From positions 62,001 to 126,000 of the forward strand of contig NZ_JACVPS010000006.1 in the NCBI RefSeq assembly GCF_018881755.1: DNA of 64,000 bases. Direction: 5' to 3'. The notes under the pieces were generated by a model. It searched no databases, was not told where the DNA came from, and saw nothing but the letters and a program-made list of their open reading frames with translations. This document shows, piece after piece, positions 53,439-61,214 of the stretch. Source of the stretch: Polynucleobacter finlandensis. GTDB lineage: Bacteria > Pseudomonadota > Gammaproteobacteria > Burkholderiales > Burkholderiaceae. The translations under genes and the position numbers were made by a program. The stretch's first letter is position 1. Every line of letters starts with the position of its first letter.

Positions 53439-54068
53439 ATGAACCAGAATCATTTTCAGTTTGAGAATTTAGAGCCTAAAGGTTTGGGTTTGGTTCCTAT
53501 GGTGATCGAGACCTCTGGTCGAGGTGAGCGTGCCTATGACATTTACTCCCGCCTTTTAAGAGAACGCGTTGTATTCTTGGTTGGCGAAGTCAATGATCAA
53601 ACTGCAAACTTGGTTATTGCCCAGTTGTTATTTCTTGAGAGTGAAAATCCAGATAAAGAAATTTCTCTGTATATCAATTCTCCTGGCGGTTCTGTTTCTG
53701 CAGGTTTGGCTATTTACGATACGATGCAATTTATCAAGCCGCACGTTAGTACTTTGTGTATGGGTATGGCTGCGAGCATGGGTGCTTTCCTATTGTGCGC
53801 TGGTGAGAAGGGTAAGCGTTATGCCTTGCCAAATTCTCGCGTGATGATTCATCAGCCTTTAGGTGGAGCACGCGGCCAGGCTTCCGATATCGAAATTCAA
53901 GCACGTGAGATCTTGTATTTGCGTGAGCGTCTCAATCAAATTTTGGCAGATCGTACGGGCCAATCTATGGAGACGATTGCAAAAGATACAGACCGCGATA
54001 ACTTTATGTCAGCAGAACAAGCTCGTGACTATGGCTTGATTGATAAAGTCATTGAAAAACGTCCATAA
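53439..54068 (+). CDS. clpP: ATP-dependent Clp protease proteolytic subunit
   Basis: A 209-residue serine peptidase. Catalytic S113 lies in [20 protein letters not shown] and H138 in [20 protein letters not shown], with the Asp further on in [20 protein letters not shown]. It forms the tetradecameric chamber used with ClpX. It lies 19 bases after tig, in the conserved tig-clpP-clpX-lon order. Confidence 0.97.
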   Translation: MNQNHFQFENLEPKGLGLVPMVIETSGRGERAYDIYSRLLRERVVFLVGEVNDQTANLVIAQLLFLESENPDKEISLYINSPGGSVSAGLAIYDTMQFIKPHVSTLCMGMAASMGAFLLCAGEKGKRYALPNSRVMIHQPLGGARGQASDIEIQAREILYLRERLNQILADRTGQSMETIAKDTDRDNFMSAEQARDYGLIDKVIEKRP

Positions 54069-54103
54069 GCTTGCATAGAAATTACATTAGTTAGGCATCC
54101 CAC

Positions 54104-55465
54104 TTGAGCGATACAACCTCTACAAGCAGTTCAGATAAAACACTGTATTGCTCTTTCTGCGGCAAGAGTCAGCATGAGGTAAAAAAACTGATTGCTGGAC
54201 CATCTGTTTTTATCTGTGATGAGTGCATCGATTTATGTACTGACATCATTCAAGAAGAGATTGCCAAGCTCCCTAAGAGTGAAGGCGATGACGCATTGCC
54301 AACACCTCATCAGATTCGTGAAAATTTAGATCAATACGTTATTGGTCAAGACCAAGCCAAAAAGACTTTGGCTGTAGCGGTTTATAACCATTACAAGCGC
54401 TTACAGTATTTGCCTAAGCCTAAAAAAGAGAAGTTAGACAAGGATGGCAAACCTACCGAAGCAGTAGATAAAAAAGAATCCAAGAAGCCCGCAAAGGCAA
54501 TGGTGGATGGCGTTGAATTAGCAAAGAGCAATATTTTGCTGATTGGACCAACGGGCTCTGGCAAAACCCTGCTTGCCCAAACTTTGGCTCGCATGTTGGA
54601 CGTGCCTTTTGTCATGGCGGATGCAACTACATTAACCGAGGCTGGTTACGTAGGTGAAGATGTCGAAAATATTATTCAGAAGCTACTGCAAGCTTGTGAC
54701 TACAACGTCGAAAAAGCCCAGCGTGGCATTGTGTACATTGATGAGATCGATAAGATCTCGCGTAAGTCAGATAATCCATCGATTACTCGTGACGTTTCAG
54801 GAGAGGGTGTTCAACAGGCCCTTCTGAAATTAGTCGAGGGTACGATGGCTTCCATTCCCCCGCAAGGCGGACGCAAGCATCCTAATCAGGATTTCTTGCC
54901 CGTGGATACGACTAACATCCTCTTCATTTGTGGTGGCGCTTTTGATGGTCTTGAAAAAGTGATTCAACAACGTACTGCAAAAACCGGTATCGGCTTTAAT
55001 GCAACTGTCCCGGGTAAAGATGATCGTGGCGTGAGTGATTTGCTAGTTGAAGTTGAGCCAGAGGATTTGATTAAATTTGGCTTAATCCCAGAGCTGATTG
55101 GCCGCTTGCCAGTGGTAACCACTTTGGCGCAATTGGATGAGGAAGCTTTAATTCAGATTCTGACAGAGCCAAAAAATGCTTTGGTAAAGCAATATCAAGC
55201 GCTTTTAACCATGGAAGGTGCTGAACTTGAGGTCCGAGTAGAGGCCCTCTCAGCAATCGCTAAGAAGGCTATTGCGCGTAAAACAGGTGCTCGCGGCCTG
55301 CGATCCATCCTTGAGGGTTCATTAATGGATGTGATGTATGACTTGCCATCCTTGAAGAATGTTCAAAAGGTCGTTATCGACGAATCTAGCATTCAAGAAG
55401 GCGGAAAACCACTTTTGGTCTACAAGCAAGATGTAGAACATGAAGATTTGAGCAAAAAAGCTTAA
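54104..55465 (+). CDS. clpX: ATP-dependent Clp protease ATP-binding subunit ClpX
   Basis: A 453-residue unfoldase. Zinc-binding domain CSFCGK...CDECIDLC at the N-terminus, Walker [21 protein letters not shown], Walker [21 protein letters not shown] and the pore/arginine-finger region [20 protein letters not shown]. An extra Lys-rich insert (about 105-130) precedes the Walker A. The start is TTG at 54104. Confidence 0.97.
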   Translation: MSDTTSTSSSDKTLYCSFCGKSQHEVKKLIAGPSVFICDECIDLCTDIIQEEIAKLPKSEGDDALPTPHQIRENLDQYVIGQDQAKKTLAVAVYNHYKRLQYLPKPKKEKLDKDGKPTEAVDKKESKKPAKAMVDGVELAKSNILLIGPTGSGKTLLAQTLARMLDVPFVMADATTLTEAGYVGEDVENIIQKLLQACDYNVEKAQRGIVYIDEIDKISRKSDNPSITRDVSGEGVQQALLKLVEGTMASIPPQGGRKHPNQDFLPVDTTNILFICGGAFDGLEKVIQQRTAKTGIGFNATVPGKDDRGVSDLLVEVEPEDLIKFGLIPELIGRLPVVTTLAQLDEEALIQILTEPKNALVKQYQALLTMEGAELEVRVEALSAIAKKAIARKTGARGLRSILEGSLMDVMYDLPSLKNVQKVVIDESSIQEGGKPLLVYKQDVEHEDLSKKA

Positions 55466-55524
55466 TTTTTAAGGTTTTTTTGCTGTTTTGTCCCTTTTTT
55501 CGGGCATTTTTCGCATTTCACCCC

Positions 55525-55553
55525 CTTGTTTTTTCCTGGGTCAAGCCCATATA
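55525..55553 (+). promoter_or_regulatory. Candidate heat-shock (RpoH) promoter of lon
   Basis: CTTG (55525-55528) and CCCATATA (55546-55553) resemble the RpoH -35 (CTTGAA) and -10 (CCCCATNT) at a suitable spacing, 93 bases before lon. The -35 lacks the AA that follows CTTG in the consensus. Confidence 0.45.
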
Positions 55554-55645
55554 GGTAGTATGCTATCTCTTAATAATGTCTCTATTTAGTGTTTTTGCTA
55601 TTTAGAGAACTTTATGAGAATTGACTACTTTGGAGGATTTGCCCC

Positions 55646-58078
55646 ATGCCTGGCCACTTATTACTACCCTCTGAACCGATTCAGCTCCCATTGCTGCCTT
55701 TACGGGATGTAGTTGTCTTTCCCCATATGGTGATCCCATTGTTTGTGGGTCGCCCAAAATCCATTAAAGCCTTAGAGGCCGCTATGGAAACCGGTAAAAA
55801 CGTATTGTTGGTAGCCCAGAAGACGGCCGCCAAGGATGAGCCGAGCGTCGAAGACCTCTATGAAGTCGGCTGTATCGCTAACATCTTGCAAATGCTTAAA
55901 TTGCCCGATGGCACCGTTAAGGTCCTCGTGGAAGGTGTTCAGCGGGCTGAGGTGAGCCAAATTGAAGATAGCCAGGGCTACTTTGCCTGTGAAGCGACAC
56001 CAACTCCCATTGCAACATTAGATGCACATGAAACTGAAGCATTGCGTCGCGCCATCATGGCCCAGTTTGATCAGTACGTAAAACTAAACAAAAAAGTACC
56101 TCAGGAAATCCTGTCTTCCTTAGGTGGGATTGATGATCCGAGTCGCTTAGCCGATACCATCTGTGCACATTTGCCTGTCAAGTTAGAGCAAAAACAAAAA
56201 CTGTTGGAGATGACCGACGTTGTTCAAAGGCTAGAAAGCCTTTTGGCGGACCTCGAAAGTGAAATTGATATTTTGCAAGTAGAGAAACGTATCCGTGGAC
56301 GCGTGAAACGCCAAATGGAAAAGAGCCAACGTGAGTATTACTTGAATGAGCAAGTCAAAGCGATTCAAAAAGAATTAGGTGAGGGTGAAGAGGGTGCTGA
56401 TCTTGAGGAGCTCGAGAAGCGTATTAAAGCTGCTCGCATGCCTAAAGAGGCGCTGAAAAAAGCCGAATCAGAGTTAAAGAAACTCAAGCTCATGTCACCA
56501 ATGTCTGCTGAGGCAACGGTGATTCGGAACTTCATCGATACCTTGGTGAATTTACCTTGGAAGAAAAAAAGCAAGATTAATAACGATCTCACTAATGCTG
56601 AAAAAGTTTTGGATGAAGATCACTACGGTTTAGATAAAGTTAAAGAACGTATTTTGGAGTACCTCGCAGTTCAACAACGTGTTGATCGTGTAAAGGCTCC
56701 AATCCTATGTTTAGTTGGCCCTCCTGGTGTTGGTAAGACGTCTTTAGGTCAATCTATTGCACGTGCTACCAACCGTAAGTTTGTTCGTATGGCCTTGGGT
56801 GGCGTGCGCGATGAATCTGAGATTCGTGGTCACCGTCGCACCTATATCGGGTCTATGCCTGGCAAGATCTTGACGAGCCTCACCAAGGTGGGCGTCCGTA
56901 ATCCACTGTTCTTGCTTGATGAAGTAGATAAGATGGGTATGGACTTCCGCGGCGATCCTGCTAGCGCTTTATTAGAGGTGTTAGATCCAGAGCAAAACCA
57001 CACATTCCAAGATCACTATGTAGAGGTTGATTTTGATCTATCTGATGTGATGTTTGTGGCAACGGCTAACTCATTGAATATTCCCGGCCCATTGTTAGAT
57101 CGCCTGGAAATCATTCGTCTGGCCGGTTATACGGAAGATGAGAAGAGCAATATTGCCGTCAATTACCTCATTCCCAAACAAATCAAAAATAACGGTTTGA
57201 AAAAAGATGAGTTAAAGATTGAGGAAAGCGCTGTTCGCAGCATGATCCGTTATTACACGCGTGAAGCCGGCGTCCGGTCCTTGGAGCGCGAGATTAGCAA
57301 AATTTGTCGCAAAGTGGTCAAGCTTTTGCTCTTGAAGAAAGAAGCTGCACCGATTGTGGTTAACGCTGACAATCTCGAGAAGTTCTTATCGGTTCGCATG
57401 TACGACTTTGGTTTGGCGGCAAAAGAGAACCAAGTGGGTCAAGTAACCGGTTTAGCTTGGACAGAAGTTGGTGGAGATTTGTTAACGATTGAAGCGGCAG
57501 TGATGTCTGGTAAGGGTGTTATCACTCGTACTGGCTCCATTGGTGATGTTATGAAGGAATCGGTTGAAGCTGCGCGTACTGTGGTTCGCTCGCGCGCAAG
57601 ACGTCTTGGCATCGCAGATGAAGCTTTCGAAAAGAAAGACATTCACATTCACTTTCCGGATGGCGCCACACCAAAAGATGGTCCTTCAGCAGGCATCGCC
57701 ATTACAACTGCTTTGGTTTCCGTATTGACGGGCATTCCCATTCGCTCCGATGTTGCGATGACCGGTGAAATTACCTTGCGCGGTGAAGTATTACCAATTG
57801 GCGGACTTAAGGAAAAGCTATTGGCAGCCCATCGCGGTGGCATTAAGCTTGCCCTAATTCCTGAGGAAAACGTGAAGGATCTGATCGAAATTCCAGACAA
57901 TGTTAAGAATGCGATTGAGATTGTTCCGGTTCGCTGGATTGATAAGGTGCTAGAGCTTGCCTTAGAACGCATGCCCCAAGCATTGCCCGATCCAACCCCA
58001 GAGGAGCTGGCTAAAAAAGCTGCCGAGGCGAGCAAGGCTAATGAAAAAACGGCTGGTGCTGAGGTTTTGAAGCATTAG
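55646..58078 (+). CDS. lon: ATP-dependent protease Lon
   Basis: An 810-residue protease. N-terminal substrate domain (LPLLPLRDVVVFPHMVIPLF), AAA domain with CLVGPPGVGKTSLGQSIARA and FLLDEVDKMGMDFRGDPASA, and the protease domain with catalytic Ser in TPKDGPSAGIAITTALVSV and Lys in GEVLPIGGLKEKLLAAHRGG. GGAGG lies upstream. A C-terminal tail rich in Ala, Lys and Glu follows. Confidence 0.97.
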   Translation: MPGHLLLPSEPIQLPLLPLRDVVVFPHMVIPLFVGRPKSIKALEAAMETGKNVLLVAQKTAAKDEPSVEDLYEVGCIANILQMLKLPDGTVKVLVEGVQRAEVSQIEDSQGYFACEATPTPIATLDAHETEALRRAIMAQFDQYVKLNKKVPQEILSSLGGIDDPSRLADTICAHLPVKLEQKQKLLEMTDVVQRLESLLADLESEIDILQVEKRIRGRVKRQMEKSQREYYLNEQVKAIQKELGEGEEGADLEELEKRIKAARMPKEALKKAESELKKLKLMSPMSAEATVIRNFIDTLVNLPWKKKSKINNDLTNAEKVLDEDHYGLDKVKERILEYLAVQQRVDRVKAPILCLVGPPGVGKTSLGQSIARATNRKFVRMALGGVRDESEIRGHRRTYIGSMPGKILTSLTKVGVRNPLFLLDEVDKMGMDFRGDPASALLEVLDPEQNHTFQDHYVEVDFDLSDVMFVATANSLNIPGPLLDRLEIIRLAGYTEDEKSNIAVNYLIPKQIKNNGLKKDELKIEESAVRSMIRYYTREAGVRSLEREISKICRKVVKLLLLKKEAAPIVVNADNLEKFLSVRMYDFGLAAKENQVGQVTGLAWTEVGGDLLTIEAAVMSGKGVITRTGSIGDVMKESVEAARTVVRSRARRLGIADEAFEKKDIHIHFPDGATPKDGPSAGIAITTALVSVLTGIPIRSDVAMTGEITLRGEVLPIGGLKEKLLAAHRGGIKLALIPEENVKDLIEIPDNVKNAIEIVPVRWIDKVLELALERMPQALPDPTPEELAKKAAEASKANEKTAGAEVLKH

Positions 58079-58181
58079 TCCCAAAGGGTTCCAGGCTCCA
58101 TTACATCCTCTTAGGTTGATGGATCAGGGAACCCTGCCTTTGCTAGGCCTTTGAGTTACAATTCTCCCTGTAGTAATTTTG

Positions 58182-58257
58182 GGGCGCTTAGCTCAGTTGG
58201 TAGAGCGTCTGCCTTACACGCAGAATGTCGGCGGTTCGAACCCGTCAGCGCCCACCA
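58182..58257 (+). tRNA. tRNA-Val (anticodon UAC)
   Basis: Acceptor GGGCGCT/AGCGCCC, D arm with AGCTCAGTTGGTAGAGC, anticodon stem TCTGC/GCAGA with loop CTTACAC (anticodon TAC), T loop GTTCGAA and encoded CCA give a complete cloverleaf. It lies between lon and the PpiD gene. Confidence 0.97.
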
Positions 58258-58349
58258 AGATTCTTCATCGCTTTTTAGGCCAACTAGCTGCTCTAGATCT
58301 CAACGCCTAGTACACTGCACCATCGACTTTATTTCCCAGCGACTAACTC

Positions 58350-59816
58350 ATGTTTGATACCGTACGTAAGCACCAAAAGATTCTTCAACTCGTTTTGATG
58401 CTCTTCATTGTTCCGTCCTTTGTAATGTTTGGTATCTCTAGCTATTCCGGTTTTATGGATAAAGAGACTGATATCGTCAAAATCAATGGCAAGGCCATCA
58501 CCGCACAAGAAGTAGAGTCTGCTGCTAAGCGTCAAGCTGAACGGGTTGGTGGGAATGCCCAAATTGCACAAAGCCTACAGTTCCGCCAAGCTATTTTGAA
58601 TGAACTCATGCAGCAACGCATTCTAGGCTTTGCTGTTTACGATTTGCACCTGCAAGTCGGCAAAGAGGCGCTCATTAAAAGCTTGCAAAATATTCCGCAA
58701 ATTCGCGCACTCTATCGCCAAGATGGAAGCTTTGATGATCTACGCTTCAAGCAGCTCTTGGCAAGCAATGGCATGAATGAAGAACAGTTTTATGCTGGCC
58801 AAAGTTTTGATTTAAAGATCCAACAATTGGTTGGCTCCGTTTCTCGTACTGAACTTGCTAGCCCGAAGATTTCAGAGGCAATTTCGTCCTTGTATGAGAC
58901 AGAGCGTGCAGTGCAGGTATTGCAATTTAACGCCAAAGACTACTTAAGCAAAGTAAACCCAAGCCCAGAAGAGCTGCAAGCCTTCTACGATGCCAATACT
59001 AGGTTATTTGAGAGTCCAGAATTTATTGATATTGAATACATCGTTCTCAAGGCCGACCCAAAAGAAGATGCTAAGGTTTTTGGCGAACGAGCTGATCAGT
59101 TTGCCAATATGACTTATGACCAATCAGACAGCTTAAAACCAGCTGCGGATAAATTGAAGTTAAGTGTTCAGTCTCAAAAGAACGTAACCCGTGGAGGCAT
59201 TGCGGGTTTAGGTAAAGACCATCCTCTGAGCAACCCAAAAGTGATTCAGTCTTTGTTTGGTGATGAAGCTCTAAAAAACAAGCGCAATACTGAAGCGGTA
59301 CAAACTTCACCTGGTGTGTTTGTCTCGGCTCGAGTAGTCACTTTCCACCCAGCTCAAACATTGCCTTTTAAGGATGTTGCAGCTGAAGTAAGGCGCCAGG
59401 TAAGTCAGCGCGCTGCTGAGAAATTAGCTGTTGCTTCGGCCGCAGAGAAATTTTCTGCACTTGAAAAAGATCCTCAGAATTCAAGTGGATTCGCTAGCCC
59501 AGTTTGGGTATCCCGCAATAAGCCAGGCAATTTGCTTGGCCAAGCCATGGATGAAGTTATGTCTGTGAATGCGGATAAATTACCGGCAGTTGTTTCTGTT
59601 TCCAATCCCGGCGTAGGAGCCAGCATCTACAGAGTTGATCAAGTTCGCCAACCTTCTGGTGGTGATGCCAAAATTCATCAGGCGCAAGCACAGCAGATAC
59701 AAGCCCTGAGCGCTCAAGCAGAGTTTGCGGGATTCATGGCTTATTGGCGTGATGCTGCAAGCGTTAAGGTAATTAATCCACTCAAGCCAATGTCTTCGGG
59801 TGGTGCTGGTAGTTAA
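58350..59816 (+). CDS. PpiD-like periplasmic chaperone lacking the parvulin domain
   Basis: A 488-residue protein anchored by one N-terminal helix (ILQLVLMLFIVPSFVMFGIS). The SurA/PpiD N-domain follows (KAITAQEVESAAKRQAERVG, LRFKQLLASNGMNEEQFYAG). In usual PpiD proteins of about 620-640 residues a parvulin domain comes next. Here, after ESPEFIDIEYIVLKADPKED (residues 221-240), the sequence goes straight to FANMTYDQSDSLKPAADKLK, which normally lies behind that domain. The PPIase region appears cleanly absent, leaving a chaperone-only form. The start at 58350 fits the family. Confidence 0.8.
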   Translation: MFDTVRKHQKILQLVLMLFIVPSFVMFGISSYSGFMDKETDIVKINGKAITAQEVESAAKRQAERVGGNAQIAQSLQFRQAILNELMQQRILGFAVYDLHLQVGKEALIKSLQNIPQIRALYRQDGSFDDLRFKQLLASNGMNEEQFYAGQSFDLKIQQLVGSVSRTELASPKISEAISSLYETERAVQVLQFNAKDYLSKVNPSPEELQAFYDANTRLFESPEFIDIEYIVLKADPKEDAKVFGERADQFANMTYDQSDSLKPAADKLKLSVQSQKNVTRGGIAGLGKDHPLSNPKVIQSLFGDEALKNKRNTEAVQTSPGVFVSARVVTFHPAQTLPFKDVAAEVRRQVSQRAAEKLAVASAAEKFSALEKDPQNSSGFASPVWVSRNKPGNLLGQAMDEVMSVNADKLPAVVSVSNPGVGASIYRVDQVRQPSGGDAKIHQAQAQQIQALSAQAEFAGFMAYWRDAASVKVINPLKPMSSGGAGS

Positions 59817-59825
59817 TTCTTAAGC

Positions 59826-60482
59826 CTAATTTTTAAGCATGTTTTTGTATGGGGCCATAGAGCCCCATACGTTTTTGAAGAGAATGTTTTGAGCTTCTAC
59901 ATTAGGATGAAGGCGATCATCCTGGAATAACTGAGGCTTATCGGCAACCCCACTCAGAAAGAAGGGTAGTAATGTAATGCCTTCTTGGGTTGCCAGCGTT
60001 GAATACAGATCACGAAATTGCTTTGTGTACCGTTTGCCATAATTAGGAGGTATCTGCATGCCAAACAACAAGACTTTTGCACCGGACTTTTTACTCATCT
60101 GAATCATCTTGCGAAGATTGTTTTCTGATTCTGCTATTGGCAAGCCTCTCAATGCATCATTTGCGCCAAGCTCAAGCAACACTAGACCAGGTTTCTTTTC
60201 CTTGAGTAAATCACCCATTCGAGCAAGCCCTCCAGAGCTTGTTTCACCGCTGATACTGGCATTGAAGACAGACCACGGACTTCCTTCCTTCGCTAATTGC
60301 TGCTGAAGTAGGTTGACCCAGCCAGAACCACGAGGCAAGCCATATTCAGCAGACAGACTATCGCCCATCACTAAAATGACCGGGTTTGTTTGCGCCCAGG
60401 AGTTAAATCCAATAAACAGGCAAAATAGACCCACTAAAAGTGACGTTCTCAACGCATTACAGGGTTTGTGAAATCGCTTCAT
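59826..60482 (-). CDS. tesA: SGNH/GDSL esterase, TesA-like
   Basis: A 218-residue periplasmic esterase/lysophospholipase. Signal peptide (to SWAQ), then VILVMGDSLSAEYGLPRGSG with nucleophile S42, the Gly/Asn blocks ASISGETSSGGLARM and LLELGANDALRGLP, and the Asp/His pair in FQDDRLHPNVEAQ. Family members act as thioesterase I, protease I or lysophospholipase L1. It is divergent from an ABC ATPase, as tesA is in E. coli. Confidence 0.9.
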   Translation of the reverse strand: MKRFHKPCNALRTSLLVGLFCLFIGFNSWAQTNPVILVMGDSLSAEYGLPRGSGWVNLLQQQLAKEGSPWSVFNASISGETSSGGLARMGDLLKEKKPGLVLLELGANDALRGLPIAESENNLRKMIQMSKKSGAKVLLFGMQIPPNYGKRYTKQFRDLYSTLATQEGITLLPFFLSGVADKPQLFQDDRLHPNVEAQNILFKNVWGSMAPYKNMLKN

Positions 60483-60512
60483 GATTCTGAGGTCAGTGGA
60501 AAAAGATAAGTA

Positions 60513-61193
60513 ATGAGCAGTTTATTAAAAACAATTAGTGTCGCAAAACTAGGCAAGACGGTTTTTGCTAATGACGACTCTTTATCCATTTTGCACGACA
60601 TTAGCTTTGATATTGAATCGGGCGAGAGTGTAGCGATTATTGGCGCCTCCGGCTCTGGCAAAAGCACGCTGTTGAGTCTTCTGGCTGGCCTTGATACACC
60701 AACTGAGGGTGAGGTTTGTTTGATGGGGCAAAGCCTCAATATCTTAGATGAGGATGGCCGGGCTAAGTTGCGTAGCTTACATACAGGCTTTGTTTTTCAG
60801 TCCTTCCAGCTACTTCCGCACCTAAATGCTCTGGAAAACGTCATGTTGCCAGCAGAGATCTTGGGACTTGATTTAGCCAGCACCCGAATTCAGGCTCAAT
60901 ATTGGCTTGATAAGGTGGGGCTGTCTCACCGGCTACAGCATTTTCCAAAGACACTTTCTGGTGGGGAGCAACAGCGCGTAGCCCTAGCCAGAGCCTTTAT
61001 CAGCAAGCCCGCCATCTTGTTTGCCGATGAACCTACCGGCAGCTTGGATGAGGCTAGCGGAAGCAGGGTAATAGAGCTTTTATTTGAGCTCAATCGTGAA
61101 TGTAACTCGACACTTGTCTTGGTGACTCATGACCCAGCCTTAGCAGCTCAATGCAGTCGTCAGTTTCAGCTTCAGGCTGGGCGATTGGTCTGA
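60513..61193 (+). CDS. ABC transporter ATP-binding protein, YbbA/LolD type
   Basis: A 226-residue ATPase of the MacB/LolD/YbbA group. Walker A IGASGSGKSTLLSLLAGLD, signature TLSGGEQQRVALARAFISKP, Walker B AILFADEPTGSLDEASGSRV and switch His in LVTHDPAL. In E. coli the gene beside tesA is ybbA and is followed by the permease gene ybbP. Here no permease follows; purL starts 21 bases later. The ATPase must use a permease encoded elsewhere, or act without one. Confidence 0.88.
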   Translation: MSSLLKTISVAKLGKTVFANDDSLSILHDISFDIESGESVAIIGASGSGKSTLLSLLAGLDTPTEGEVCLMGQSLNILDEDGRAKLRSLHTGFVFQSFQLLPHLNALENVMLPAEILGLDLASTRIQAQYWLDKVGLSHRLQHFPKTLSGGEQQRVALARAFISKPAILFADEPTGSLDEASGSRVIELLFELNRECNSTLVLVTHDPALAAQCSRQFQLQAGRLV

Positions 61194-61202
61194 TCAAAAC
61201 CT

Positions 61203-61208
61203 TATAAT
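61203..61208 (+). promoter_or_regulatory. -10 box of purL, 6 bases from the start codon
   Basis: A perfect TATAAT ends six bases before the purL ATG (61215), and there is no ribosome site. Transcription would begin at or next to the start codon. No good -35 was seen at 16-18 bases. Confidence 0.45.
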
Positions 61209-61214
61209 CTAGGC

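Noticed and set aside
58085..58135. Terminator after lon (AGGGTTCC...GGAACCCT)
   Set aside because: The 8-bp arms are 35 bases apart with no T-run, so the pairing may be accidental. I could not support a terminator call.
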